From positions 33,428-97,427 of the forward strand of contig NZ_JAHUWJ010000027.1 of NCBI RefSeq assembly GCF_019219075.1: a stretch of DNA of 64,000 nt, given 5' to 3'. Of the stretch, positions 18,651 to 28,400 are shown piece after piece. Position 1 is the stretch's first letter. Each line of letters opens with the position of its first letter. The notes beneath the pieces are model-generated. The model was not told the origin of the DNA. It searched no databases and worked only from the letters and a program-made list of their open reading frames with translations. The DNA comes from Chitinophaga sp. sic0106. Its GTDB lineage: Bacteria > Bacteroidota > Bacteroidia > Chitinophagales > Chitinophagaceae. The position numbers and the translations under genes were made by a program.

Positions 18651-19124
18651 ATGAAATACCTGTTGCTGTTGCTGCCGCTGGGACTGGCAGCCTGTGGGAA
18701 AACGGTGAGGTCGGTGCAGCAGCTGCAATCCTCTGCCGAATGGACCGAACTGCATACGCTTACTACTGCCACCACGCTCGATACGCTGGTGGAGATAGCG
18801 GGAGATAGTCTTACGACTACAATAGATCTGCAATGTGATACATGCAAAGATCGTATAGTGCATAGAGCCGTAAATGGGAATGGCCTGCATATACAAGCGG
18901 TGTTCAATACCCGTACACAGCAGTTGCAGACGAAGATTTACGCGGAACCGCGTCAGGTGCCGGTTACTATCTCCCGTAAAACAATTAATACCAGTAAAAA
19001 TGAAACACGGCAGCAGCAGCAACAAACTTTGGCGCATACACGTAAAACCGTAGGGATAAAATGGTGGTGGTACGTGCTGGTACTGGTGGCTGTATTACTG
19101 TTCATTTTCCGTAAAAAAAGATGA
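18651..19124 (+). CDS. Candidate unimolecular spanin (lipoprotein plus C-terminal TM)
   Basis: The 157-residue product starts with a lipoprotein signal (LLLLLPLGLAAC, lipobox L-A-A-C, Cys at about residue 15). It continues with a beta-rich and Gln-rich periplasmic region and ends in a transmembrane helix (WWWYVLVLVAVLLFIF, about residues 138-153) followed by basic F-R-K-K-R. A protein tethered to the outer membrane by lipid and to the inner membrane by a C-terminal helix is the defining architecture of u-spanins such as phage T1 gp11, which fuse both membranes in the last step of lysis. No sequence similarity to known spanins is claimed. The neighbours, two small envelope proteins upstream and tail genes downstream, support a release function. 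Confidence 0.65.
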   Translation: MKYLLLLLPLGLAACGKTVRSVQQLQSSAEWTELHTLTTATTLDTLVEIAGDSLTTTIDLQCDTCKDRIVHRAVNGNGLHIQAVFNTRTQQLQTKIYAEPRQVPVTISRKTINTSKNETRQQQQQTLAHTRKTVGIKWWWYVLVLVAVLLFIFRKKR

Positions 19125-19176
19125 GCGATATACAAACAGGCAGTCTTATTATTTATAATTAAAACATAACAATTAC

Positions 19177-19455
19177 ATGCATCAGCTAACATTTACCGAT
19201 GTGGAAAGGAAAATATCAGTGAGTATGGCTACTACCCTGAAAGATCCGCTGGATAAGGAGGAGCAGTTTTACCTGGCTGCTATCAACGGGATCACATCTT
19301 ACCTTGATCAACAGTTGTTTTATTGCTGGAGTAAAGGTGTGCCTTATACTTTAAATGAGATGATTTATTTTGCGGAGATACAGCAGTTGAACCTAAAAAT
19401 TTATGCAGATACAACCGATGTGCCGGTGGTGCAATACCTGCGATCTGCTGCATAA
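19177..19455 (+). CDS. Small unknown protein closing the early operon
   Basis: The 92-residue soluble product has no export signal. It contains a mostly helical central region (DKEEQFYLAAINGITSYLDQQLFYCWSKG) and a possible second alpha/beta part. It lies 52 bases after the spanin candidate, and a strong hairpin follows its stop, so it is probably the last gene of the early transcript. Family and function are not recognised. Confidence 0.55.
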   Translation: MHQLTFTDVERKISVSMATTLKDPLDKEEQFYLAAINGITSYLDQQLFYCWSKGVPYTLNEMIYFAEIQQLNLKIYADTTDVPVVQYLRSAA

Positions 19456-19462
19456 ATTATGA

Positions 19463-19504
19463 GAAAAACAAGTTTTCAATTTTATCATTTTAAACTTGTT
19501 TTTC
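19463..19504 (+). terminator. 13-bp palindrome: terminator and possible operator
   Basis: GAAAAACAAGTTT (19463-19475) pairs perfectly with AAACTTGTTTTTC (19492-19504) around a 16-base loop. The right arm carries a T run. It would terminate the early/lysis transcript, and it also overlaps the -33 box of the next promoter (TTG at 19496), so a regulator could bind it as an operator. Confidence 0.6.
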
Positions 19505-19526
19505 TTCTTCGCAATTTATATCTTTG
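19496..19526 (+). promoter_or_regulatory. Strong Bacteroidota-type promoter for the structural tail genes
   Basis: TTG at 19496-19498, 20 bases, then TATCTTTG at 19519-19526: an exact match to the TAnnTTTG -7 box at consensus spacing. The first structural gene begins at 19710, leaving a leader of about 175 bases in which I see no coding region. Confidence 0.75.
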
Positions 19527-19709
19527 ACTTATCAAAAGATTGTTAGTTAACCGAATGAATTAATCCCTGAAATACTTTCCTGCAGCCGTTTTAAAGAGAT
19601 GCAATTATTTTTGATCAAGCATGTTGCATACTTGTTTTTTTAGTTTGTTAATCCAGTTATAACTGCAGGCGTTTGTTAACATCGGGATGAGTTTTCAATT
19701 GTATTTTTT

Positions 19710-20321
19710 ATGGCGGAATCACTGAATATTTTTCCTGAATCATTGGTGAGGGAAAGTATAGGTAAAGCACTGACCCATATTAAGACCAGTACTATGGATT
19801 ACCTGGCCGTATTGCTGAATGGGATGCAGTGGGAGGGTTATGATTTCTACCAGCAGGCAAAGTCGTTGCTGATAGAAGAATCCGGCGGCAGGCAGCTGTC
19901 AATGGGGTACCGGTATGATGCGCAGCAAACGGTGTCTCCTGCACTGATCCTGGCGATGGAGAGTGAGGAGCCTGCATCCACTAATGAGTGGCTGGCGCTG
20001 GGGCAGGGGTTTGTGACTGCGGATGATCTGGTATTGGGAGATGGAGAGGCTACCTATTTTACAAGGCGAAAGAAAGCGACGATGTCGCTGACGATACTAT
20101 CCGATAATCCTGCCGAAACAGCGATGCTGTATACAACGATGACCGGGTTGTTGTTATCCCTGCAATTACATCTGCATTTATCAGGGCTGGAGCAGTTAAC
20201 CATTGGGGGCGGAAGCAGCGGGCGTTATGAGGCGTTATTACCCGCCATATCCAGCAGGGTGATCCTGTTGAACTTTGAGTATAACTACAGCGCTCCTTCC
20301 ATTCCCGCGGGACTGCAATAA
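19710..20321 (+). CDS. Tail terminator/completion protein candidate
   Basis: The 203-residue product is encoded immediately before the sheath gene, the position of tail terminator or completion proteins in many contractile phages. It begins with a helical region (SLVRESIGKALTHIK...DYLAVLLNGM) and has a beta-rich C-terminal half ending in YNYSAPSIPAGLQ, with no signal peptide. No decisive motif is present, so the role is inferred from position and size. It is the first gene behind the strong promoter at 19496-19526. Confidence 0.5.
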   Translation: MAESLNIFPESLVRESIGKALTHIKTSTMDYLAVLLNGMQWEGYDFYQQAKSLLIEESGGRQLSMGYRYDAQQTVSPALILAMESEEPASTNEWLALGQGFVTADDLVLGDGEATYFTRRKKATMSLTILSDNPAETAMLYTTMTGLLLSLQLHLHLSGLEQLTIGGGSSGRYEALLPAISSRVILLNFEYNYSAPSIPAGLQ

Positions 20322-20401
20322 GGCAGTATTATTTCTGCATAAAAAGATCGCTTCACAGAATCTTGAGTAAAGATTGCTATCATTATTGATTAGTATTTTT
20401 A

Positions 20402-22039
20402 ATGGCAACAAAAGTAAACATTAACGGAAAGCTGACGTCGTTACCAGGCGTGTATGCAATTACCAAATCAGGCATTGTTAACCCGCCAACCAATTTATCC
20501 TATGGTAACATTGTAATTATTGATGACGGTATTGGCGCTGGTTTCGGTGCGGGTACAGGCGTGCTGGGCACTGCGAAGCAGGGAGCCGACAGTATCTACG
20601 AATTTTCTTCCCTGCAGGCGATGCGTGATTTTGTGAAAGGTGGTGAGCTGTGGAACCTGGCTTTACCGCTGTTCAAACCTGCCAGATCTTCTGCGGCGCC
20701 TATCAATGGCGTAAGCAAAGTATTTCTCATCCATGCCAGAGAAACGGCGCCTGCTGCTATCAGCCTGGAGCTGACAAACGGTAGCCTGGATATCGAAACC
20801 CTGGACGAAGGAATGAATGCAAACGGTTTGCTGACCGCCGGTAAGCTGGTACGTGGTTATGCCGCTAAACTCAGTGCTGGTGTTTCAGATGCCACCAAGT
20901 TTGTACTGTCACTTTACCATGGCGCCTTCAGGGGTACTGATGCGCTGAACAATGCCCCGTACGACGGCATTGCAGCTGCCGACACCCGTGCGGCACAAAT
21001 CGTGTCTTCCCCGGAAGTAGCCACCATCACTGAGCTGGTAGCCTGGATGAATGCCAGCAGTGCATTTAAAACCGGCTTCCGCCTGAAAGATTCAGCGGTA
21101 ACTACCACCGGCGCTATCGTAGCGGCCGACCTGGTAACCTACCCGGATTATGTACTGGCAACAGGTGCAACAGAATCCTATACCCCGGCAGCTTTTGATG
21201 CAGCACTGAGCGCATTGAACACCCAGGATTTCACCTTCTTCTTCAGCACCCGCTATGCCAATGAGGTGAAACATGCTAACAACCAGAAACTGCTCGACTT
21301 TATCACCAGCGGTGAATCCAAATACGAGCGCTTTATGCTGGCCGCAGGCCAGGCAGATAAAGCCGGATTCAATACCGGTGAAAACTCCAGCATTGCTGCC
21401 GCACATTATTACAATAATGATAAAGTAATCCTTGTGCATGGTGCTGCCAAAATAACCACCCAATCAGGTTTTAAACTGGTAAGTCAGCTGTATAAAGCCG
21501 CCGCAGTATTAGGCCGCATCGCAGGCCTTGCTCCACAAACACCGGCTACTTTCAAACGTATCGGTATCAACGGAGAAGTACATAAACTGGATAATGCCGA
21601 GCTGGAACTGGCTAACAACAGCGGGCTGCTGGTGACCCACTACGATTACGAACTGGACGACTACGTAATCCTTCAGGGTATCAATACGCTGCAGCAAAAC
21701 GAGTACCTCGTCAATGAAGATGGTACCTCCGCCAGCATCGCCGTGAAACGGATCACCGCACAGCTGAACAAAGAAATCGTGGTGAATGCAAAACGTAAAT
21801 TCTTCGGTAAAGATAATGTGGGCCCTAACCGCAATACCGTTACTGAAGCCGACCTCAAAGCATGGCTGGAAGGATTCCTGCAAAGCAGAACAGCTAACGC
21901 ACTCACGGATAACCTGATCATCCGCTTCGGTAATGTAAGTGCTACCGTTTCCGGTGATAACTACTACGTGCTGTACGAGTTTGTGCCAAACTATGAAGTG
22001 AATAAAATAGTGATCACCGGCGTGATCCTGGAAGCTTAA
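20402..22039 (+). CDS. Contractile tail sheath protein
   Basis: The sheath polymerises around the tube and drives contraction. The 545-residue product opens with LTSLPGVYAITKSGIVNPPTNLSYGNIVIID, the beta-strand entry common to sheath proteins of the phage_tail_sheath type. It ends with VGPNRNTVTEADLKAWLEGFLQSR...NLIIRFGNV and FVPNYEVNKIVITGVILEA, matching the conserved C-terminal sheath domain whose terminal strand takes part in mesh formation. Its length is within the usual 350-700. There is one sheath gene only, unlike eCIS clusters that usually encode two or three. The tube gene follows directly. Confidence 0.88.
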   Translation: MATKVNINGKLTSLPGVYAITKSGIVNPPTNLSYGNIVIIDDGIGAGFGAGTGVLGTAKQGADSIYEFSSLQAMRDFVKGGELWNLALPLFKPARSSAAPINGVSKVFLIHARETAPAAISLELTNGSLDIETLDEGMNANGLLTAGKLVRGYAAKLSAGVSDATKFVLSLYHGAFRGTDALNNAPYDGIAAADTRAAQIVSSPEVATITELVAWMNASSAFKTGFRLKDSAVTTTGAIVAADLVTYPDYVLATGATESYTPAAFDAALSALNTQDFTFFFSTRYANEVKHANNQKLLDFITSGESKYERFMLAAGQADKAGFNTGENSSIAAAHYYNNDKVILVHGAAKITTQSGFKLVSQLYKAAAVLGRIAGLAPQTPATFKRIGINGEVHKLDNAELELANNSGLLVTHYDYELDDYVILQGINTLQQNEYLVNEDGTSASIAVKRITAQLNKEIVVNAKRKFFGKDNVGPNRNTVTEADLKAWLEGFLQSRTANALTDNLIIRFGNVSATVSGDNYYVLYEFVPNYEVNKIVITGVILEA

Positions 22040-22090
22040 TACTTCCACCGTAACGATTGCAGATCGCTGTTTGTATTTATTTTTTATTCA

Positions 22091-22591
22091 ATGGCAGAAA
22101 AGGTTTTTACTGGAGCTATAGCTTTAATTAAATGTGAAGGAGAAGTAATCGGTTTAATGCGTAACGTAACCGCTACTGAAAATATCCGTAGAGTACCCGT
22201 AAGAGGTATCGGCACCATCATGGCGTCTGAACAGGCAGTTACCGAGTGGGAAGGTACGCTTACCTGTGAGTTTATGGAAGTACGCTTCGATAAAACAGGT
22301 ATTAAAAATGCAATCAGAAGAGCATTCCCAAGCATCGGTTCGCAGGTACTCAATGATGGTACTTCATTCGAAGATCAGCTGATCCTCGATACGGATGGCG
22401 TACAACTGGATATCTTCAAAAAGGTATCTGACGTAATTGATGCCCAAGGTGTCATCAAACCTAAATTACAGCCCTACGCCAGCGTGAAAAACTGTCTGAT
22501 TGAATCCGACAGCTTCAACATCAGCGAAGCAGCTATCGCCGGACATAACCAGTCATTCAAATACCTGACCCCGATTACTTATATCCAATAA
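22091..22591 (+). CDS. Tail tube protein
   Basis: The 166-residue product has the size and beta-barrel-like composition of tube subunits that stack as hexameric rings inside the sheath: N-terminal strands (FTGAIALIKCEGEVIGLMRNVTATENI), V-P-V-R-G-I-G, W-E-G-T-L-T-C-E-F, and a C-terminal strand (FNISEAAIAGHNQSFKYLTPITYIQ). It directly follows the sheath gene, as in most contractile systems. There is only one tube paralogue. The call rests on size, order and strand pattern. Confidence 0.8.
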   Translation: MAEKVFTGAIALIKCEGEVIGLMRNVTATENIRRVPVRGIGTIMASEQAVTEWEGTLTCEFMEVRFDKTGIKNAIRRAFPSIGSQVLNDGTSFEDQLILDTDGVQLDIFKKVSDVIDAQGVIKPKLQPYASVKNCLIESDSFNISEAAIAGHNQSFKYLTPITYIQ

Positions 22592-22640
22592 TAAGTAATG
22601 GACCCCTAACACATTTCTAAACAATTAATGCTTTTTCATA

Positions 22641-23024
22641 ATGAACGAAGGCACAAACGAAAAGAAAATGCCACTCAGATCTGTATCCGTCCGTATTGGC
22701 AATAACGATTATACCATCAATTATCCCAACACCGGTCAATTAATTGATATTGACGTGTTGAAGGCACAGTTCTCTGGAGGTAATTATGAAAAGCTGAAAT
22801 ACAGCTATGATGCAGGTTTCCTGCGCAGCGCAGTGACGATTGATGCGGTAGCCACCTTCAATGTGTTGCTGCCACAACTCAAAGACGATCTGACTGTGAA
22901 GTCACTCTTTGCCCTGGACCGCGACAAAATGGAAATGGTGCTCAACGAGTATATCTCTAAAGTAGTACCCTGGTTTGAACAATGGGATCAGCTGCTGGCC
23001 AATCCCAACGACAAACAACCATAA
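22641..23024 (+). CDS. Tail assembly chaperone candidate (first ORF)
   Basis: The 127-residue protein between tube and tape measure occupies the place of the lambda gpG-like or T4-like assembly chaperones that coat the tape measure before tube polymerisation. It is partly helical (LLPQLKDDLTVKSLFALDRDKMEMVLNEYISKVV) and has no export signal. Its TAA overlaps the ATG of the next gene as TAATG, and that next gene is in the -1 frame relative to it, as in the G/GT pairs. No canonical slippery heptamer lies in the 44-base overlap window, so coupling by re-initiation is more likely than frameshifting. Confidence 0.65.
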   Translation: MNEGTNEKKMPLRSVSVRIGNNDYTINYPNTGQLIDIDVLKAQFSGGNYEKLKYSYDAGFLRSAVTIDAVATFNVLLPQLKDDLTVKSLFALDRDKMEMVLNEYISKVVPWFEQWDQLLANPNDKQP

Positions 23025-23344
23025 TGGAACATCCGGCATTGGATAACTTGAAATCATATGCTGTAAAATGGAATAATCGTTACCCATTGGATAAATGGTA
23101 CAGGAAAAAATACCAGGTAGGATTTGGCACGGCCGCTCATCGTGAGCTGTGCCAGATCAATATCCTGGTCGAATATCTCGAGGAACAGGCATTTACTGAG
23201 TCGCAGGAATTCCATTTACACCAGAAAGAGAATGAAAAAGAATTGAAAGATGGTATTTGGATCAGGGAACGAAAAGATCCTGAACAGGAAGATAAACTCT
23301 TTGGCGACCTGTCCAATATCGATTTAAACACTATTCAATATTAA
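23024..23344 (+). CDS. Tail assembly chaperone candidate (second ORF)
   Basis: The 106-residue product starts at the ATG within TAATG. It is a charged, helical protein (YPLDKWYRKKYQVGFG ... ELCQINILVEYLEEQ ... ENEKELKDGIWIRERKDPEQEDKLF) with no membrane segment, ending 4 bases before the tape measure gene. This is the position and size of the second (T-like) assembly chaperone partner. The assignment is by gene order. Confidence 0.6.
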   Translation: MEHPALDNLKSYAVKWNNRYPLDKWYRKKYQVGFGTAAHRELCQINILVEYLEEQAFTESQEFHLHQKENEKELKDGIWIRERKDPEQEDKLFGDLSNIDLNTIQY

Positions 23345-23348
23345 TCTT

Positions 23349-25439
23349 ATGGCTGGAGAAAACAGTATTCAAGTTACGATTAGTAATGGTGGAATAGACC
23401 TGACAGCCTATCTGATAAAATTGCAGAAACAGGCAACGGAAACCAACAGAAAATTGCAGGATGATGGTAAGGCCCAAAATAAATTAGCACAGGATCAGCT
23501 GAAACTGATCAATGACCAGGTGGATGCCCTGACCAAACTCAGCAACCTGGAAGTGGCCATGGCTCGTCGCCGGAAAGATTTTTACCGGGAACAACGGCAA
23601 GCGGAAACTGAGCTGCAGCGTATTCGGTCACACCAGTCCCTCCCAGGAGTAGCTGTTAGCGCCACCAATCTCAGTGGAGTAGGTCAGGTTGACTGGAGTT
23701 ATACCACCAGCCGTCAAAATCTCGGCTTACAGGCAAAAGGTTCGTCCGGTGGCTTTGACCAGTTTGATACCCTGGTAAGGGCCATGCATGATAACCGGGA
23801 CGCCATCAGCAACGCCGCACAACAACAGATAGCACAATTTTCCAATGAAGCAGGGTCCATCGTAGCCGCAATAGATGCCGTAAAGGAAGAAATCGGCAAG
23901 CTCGGTGACCTGATCCCTTCAGAAGTGGAATGTTCCTGCGAAGGCAGTGACGGCGGCGGGAGTGGTGGAAGCAGCGGTGGCGGTGATGATGAATTGCAAC
24001 GCCGCTATGCAAGGCGGTATCCGCTGGCAGGACTCGGCAAGGCATTAACATCAACCCTGGCTAACCCTGAGACCTATACGCAGCTGGTGTCCTTTGCAGC
24101 CAAGCAATACAGTGTGCATGCCAACGCTGAAAATAGTTTTCAGACCATAAAAAATGACACAGAGGTAGCCTGGGGCATTGGCGGCGGGGCTGTGGGCGCA
24201 TTAGCCGGCTCCCTGGTAGGAATGCCGATACTCGGTGCACAGCTTGGCTATACCATTGGCAGCACCATCGGTGGAGCCAAAGGAGAACAAGACCAGAAAA
24301 AAGCGATTGCACAACAGGAATTTGAAGCATTGGTGAATCGCTTGAACGGCTTCACCGGCAGGGAATTCAGCGTAGGCGTACCGCGCCTGAGCCAATACGG
24401 TGTAGATGCGTTTCAGTCTGCCGAACTGATGGAGAAAGTAGCCACCAAAGGCGGCATGGGTGAAGCAGCACGTTATACCTCAGAACTGGTAAGCATCAGC
24501 AAGGCATATAACGTAGGCCAGAACGAGTTAATGGGACTGATCGAACTGCAAGGTACCAACAAGGAAGGGAACAACTCCCTCACCGCACTTGTATCAGGAC
24601 TCATCGACAGAGGGGTATCCTCCAAAATGATCAAGTCAGGTGATTATGCAGGCCTGGGGGATTACTTCAACAAGTTCGCTACGCTGCACACACAGTTTCT
24701 GAAAAACCAAACGTTTGTGGGTACCAATACTACCGCAGATATTATGGCCAGATTTCAGCAGGTTGGCGGCATGTTCAGTATGTCGGATCCACGTGGTATG
24801 AGCAATGCAATGGCCGTACAGGATGGACTTTCGCATCCTGATTCCGACGTCACAAAAGCCATGTCCTTTATGGCATTGCGCAAAATTGCACCTAATGCCT
24901 CTATGTATGAGCTGCTCGAAATGCAGGAGCAAGGCCTGTCTGGTAAAAAGGGAAATGAATATATGCAATCAATCGTGAAAACAGCCCATACCCTCGGTAG
25001 TGATGATGATGGCCGCATGTTTATCAAGCGCTTCTTCCCCCAACTGAGCTACACCGCCTCCAGAGAACTGTTTGATAACAGTGACGCCTTTAACGGTGTT
25101 ACAAAAAAAGGCTACCTGGAATCAATGGGGTTACCTATCCGCGATTTCGACGTACTCGGCAAACAAAATACCACACAAATGGACAGAGAAACCGCCGAAC
25201 ATAAAGATAAAGCAGTCGCAGGTATGAATGAAGTTGCCCAGGTAATGAGTGATAAGGTATATGAAGCGCTGATACGATCCCTATCGGGTTCAAGCATCAA
25301 GCTGGAAAATGGAACACTGGAAATCGGAAAATCATCCGCATCAACACTGCCATCCATGCCGGCAATGAGAAAAGATAATACCCTGGCACCTATCGCCTTT
25401 AAGGAAACCATGAAGTTTGCCCCTAATCCCATTCATTAA
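23349..25439 (+). CDS. Tail tape measure protein
   Basis: Tape measure proteins fix tail length and occupy the tube lumen. The 696-residue product has an N-terminal coiled coil (about residues 20-95, rich in K, Q, E, L heptads). A Gly/Ser-rich hinge follows (about 198-217), then a Gly-zipper hydrophobic segment (about 277-310, IGGGAVGALAGSLVGMPILGAQLGYTIG) typical of tape measures that can insert in membranes, and a long helical C-terminal part. At about 0.15 nm per residue the ruler would set a tail near 100 nm. It follows the chaperone pair, as expected. Confidence 0.82.
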   Translation: MAGENSIQVTISNGGIDLTAYLIKLQKQATETNRKLQDDGKAQNKLAQDQLKLINDQVDALTKLSNLEVAMARRRKDFYREQRQAETELQRIRSHQSLPGVAVSATNLSGVGQVDWSYTTSRQNLGLQAKGSSGGFDQFDTLVRAMHDNRDAISNAAQQQIAQFSNEAGSIVAAIDAVKEEIGKLGDLIPSEVECSCEGSDGGGSGGSSGGGDDELQRRYARRYPLAGLGKALTSTLANPETYTQLVSFAAKQYSVHANAENSFQTIKNDTEVAWGIGGGAVGALAGSLVGMPILGAQLGYTIGSTIGGAKGEQDQKKAIAQQEFEALVNRLNGFTGREFSVGVPRLSQYGVDAFQSAELMEKVATKGGMGEAARYTSELVSISKAYNVGQNELMGLIELQGTNKEGNNSLTALVSGLIDRGVSSKMIKSGDYAGLGDYFNKFATLHTQFLKNQTFVGTNTTADIMARFQQVGGMFSMSDPRGMSNAMAVQDGLSHPDSDVTKAMSFMALRKIAPNASMYELLEMQEQGLSGKKGNEYMQSIVKTAHTLGSDDDGRMFIKRFFPQLSYTASRELFDNSDAFNGVTKKGYLESMGLPIRDFDVLGKQNTTQMDRETAEHKDKAVAGMNEVAQVMSDKVYEALIRSLSGSSIKLENGTLEIGKSSASTLPSMPAMRKDNTLAPIAFKETMKFAPNPIH

Positions 25440-25460
25440 CATCACTACGAAATAAATGCT

Positions 25461-28400
25461 ATGAGTGACAAAGTATATATCATTACACATACCAATCCTG
25501 ATATCAAAACAGTACGTGATTTAGTGAACGAAAAGGGCTCTCCTGCCGCCGCCTATGCCGGTAATATCGATGCATTCGGTCAGGTGGAGATCAGAAAAGG
25601 TTATACGAACAAACAGGCCCTCATCGATGCTCATATACTTGCTGGTGATAGAAAATCAGCAGAGAATGTGGCACTGGCAGATATCGTGTTAGTACTGAAT
25701 ACCAAGCTGGCAGTAGAAATCGAAAAGCTGGACAGATGCGCCTTACTAACACAAGGTATTGAGGTGGTGAGTAATGACTTTACCATGTTCAAAGCTGATA
25801 AACTGGCTGAACTGGAATCTGATACCGGATACAAAACGGCTGTAGACCTGGATAGTGAGGCTAATATGGAATGGATGGGAAAAACTATGCAACGTTATCC
25901 CAATGCTACCGTATGGATCTGGACAAAAGCACTCTCCGATTACAATGCCGGTGAAAAAAATGGAAAAATATTTGACCTCACACCTTATCTCACGCGGCTG
26001 GTAACTAACGTGTCCAGGAGCGGTGGCGGGCATTTTCAGCTATCGCTGGCACCTATCCGCTGCGAAATGGTCAATAATACCTGGGTATTACGGACAGCAG
26101 ACCGTAAAGATTATCAAAAGCTGGACGGTATCGGGCGCAAACAATTCTTTTCGAGTGGAAATCTATTTGGTATAGATGGCAAAATTGCTGAAGACGGTAC
26201 CAGAACATTGGCCAGGAATTCATTCCTCTTTAATAACATCATCACACCCAATGATGTGGTGTTTATCCGACTGGAAACACTGGAGATGGAAAAGGTGCAG
26301 CGTGAGGAAGATCAGCTGGCCGATATCATCAATAAAAACAGCCTGCCGGACCGTATCTATGATATGATTGCACTGGTGGATAAAACCAGTATCACTATCA
26401 ACGCCACCAACAATGACGTCAGTATCGATGTCACCGGCCGCGATTTATCCAAGCTGATATACGATGATGGTACTTACTTCCTCCCTTTCGAGTTCACGAA
26501 AGGGAAAATGGGAGGGATGGGGTCTGCTACCACCAATAATCCGTTGATAGAAAGGATGTGGAACGGTAATGCGCTCTCTATGCTGGGACCCTATAACCCA
26601 CAATCCCTCGATACGGTGATCCGGTTTATTATTCAACAGCTCTCCACCATTAAGATCGTACCGGACGACTTATTCAGTGCCTATAATACCGGTGGTAAGA
26701 ACCGCCTGAATACCCGGTATGACGTACTCCCGGCCGATCATGCTACTAAGGAACAATTGAGAGGAAAGCTGGAACAACATAAAACTGAAGCCAAAAATAT
26801 TTTTGCAAGAATTCGCAGGGATAATTCACTCGCATTCCAAAGGAAAGCCGAAGAGGAGAAAAAAGTAGATGAAATATTTGCTGAAGTACTTCGCTTTTTT
26901 AAGCATATCCGTAAAATGAAGGTCAGGTCTGTAGCCGGCAATGAAACAAAAGGCTGGGAAAAAAATACCTATGTCAGGCAGAACGGTGGCAATGAAGTTG
27001 TTCCTGCAGACAGTATTCCCATCTATTTCAGGGAAAATATCTATGGATTAATTAGTGATGAAGCTGCTTCTGTTACCATGCTGTATGCCGACAACTGGAT
27101 GCCTGCAATAGATGCCTACATTGATTTGGAACACGCACAGCCAACATATAAGGAGGAACTGACAGCATCTGCCGCAAAAGGCATCTGGCAGATTGTAAAA
27201 ATGGTAGTTGATAAAAATGTTAGTTCCAGGTTGTTAATCGATAGCTCCATGTCCACAGCTACCGGAAGCCTCATAAACTTCTTCAAAAAGATTTGTCAGC
27301 ATCCGTTTGTAGAATTTCAGATGGATACCTACGGAGATATGTTCTATATCATGGTCCGTAAACCGCCATTTGACCGAAAATCTATCTTAAGTGCGTTGAA
27401 AGGAAGTATCCGTACGGAGCAGCATACAGATAGTGCCACTGGTGAAACTACCACCACAGAAATAAGAAAACCGGCTGTGATAACAGTGGAGTCGTCCCAG
27501 GTGCTTAGTGAAACACTTGAGTTCTCCGATACAGAAGCTGTTTCCTGGTATCAGCTGATTCCTAAAGCAAATCCGATTGGGCCACGGGATTCATTTGCCA
27601 TGGCTGCTTTACCGGCATTGTACTTTAAAGAGTATGCGGAATATTTCGGATCAAGATCCATGCAACTGACACATAACTATCTGCCCAGCACCGTATACAG
27701 TGGCCGTAATATGGGAGAGTTGAATATCATCGAAGCTCAGTCGATATTCGATCTGAAACAAATGATTGAATCTACTGCCTACCTCCCGTTCACGCGCCAG
27801 GGGACAATCACAATCCTGCGTGACCGAAGAATAAAAGCCGGAAACTTTATCAGGTACGAACCTACTGGTGAGATATTTTTTGTGGAAGGGGTACAGCATA
27901 ACCTGCAGGTAACGGATACCTCGGTAGAAGCTACTACCGCTATTCAGGTGAGTCGTGGCATGGTAGAACAGTTGATTTATGGCGTTCCTATAAAAGCTCA
28001 GCCGGGATCAGCAGATACGGAGGTCGTATATGCTTCCTACTTTAATATCATCCAGACAATATCAGAATTCAGGTATGCAGAGTTAAAGAGTAACAAGGTA
28101 GTCACTACTACGGAGGTGCCTCCTGCCACCGCCACTCCATCCCAATCCGCCGCTACAACGCAGGAAGCGAATAAAAAAGAGGAGCAGCCTGCCGCCAGTA
28201 AAAGTACCCGCCGGGCGGAACTGGACGCCCGTAACGAGATTGCGAAAGGGGTGTTGGAAAGATATCCTGAGGCACAATGGCCTATTATCCGCGACTTCAT
28301 CCGGGAGATTAATCGCACCACCGATTACTGGGTTATCATTCTTCCGGAAGCAGGACCAAGAACCAAGGCGGAACAAACCGTTTTGTGGACAAAAAACAAG

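Noticed and set aside
22979..23024. Programmed -1 frameshift between the two chaperone genes
   Set aside because: Frame relation fits, but no X-XXY-YYZ heptamer lies in the open window, and the TAATG overlap explains translation of the second gene.
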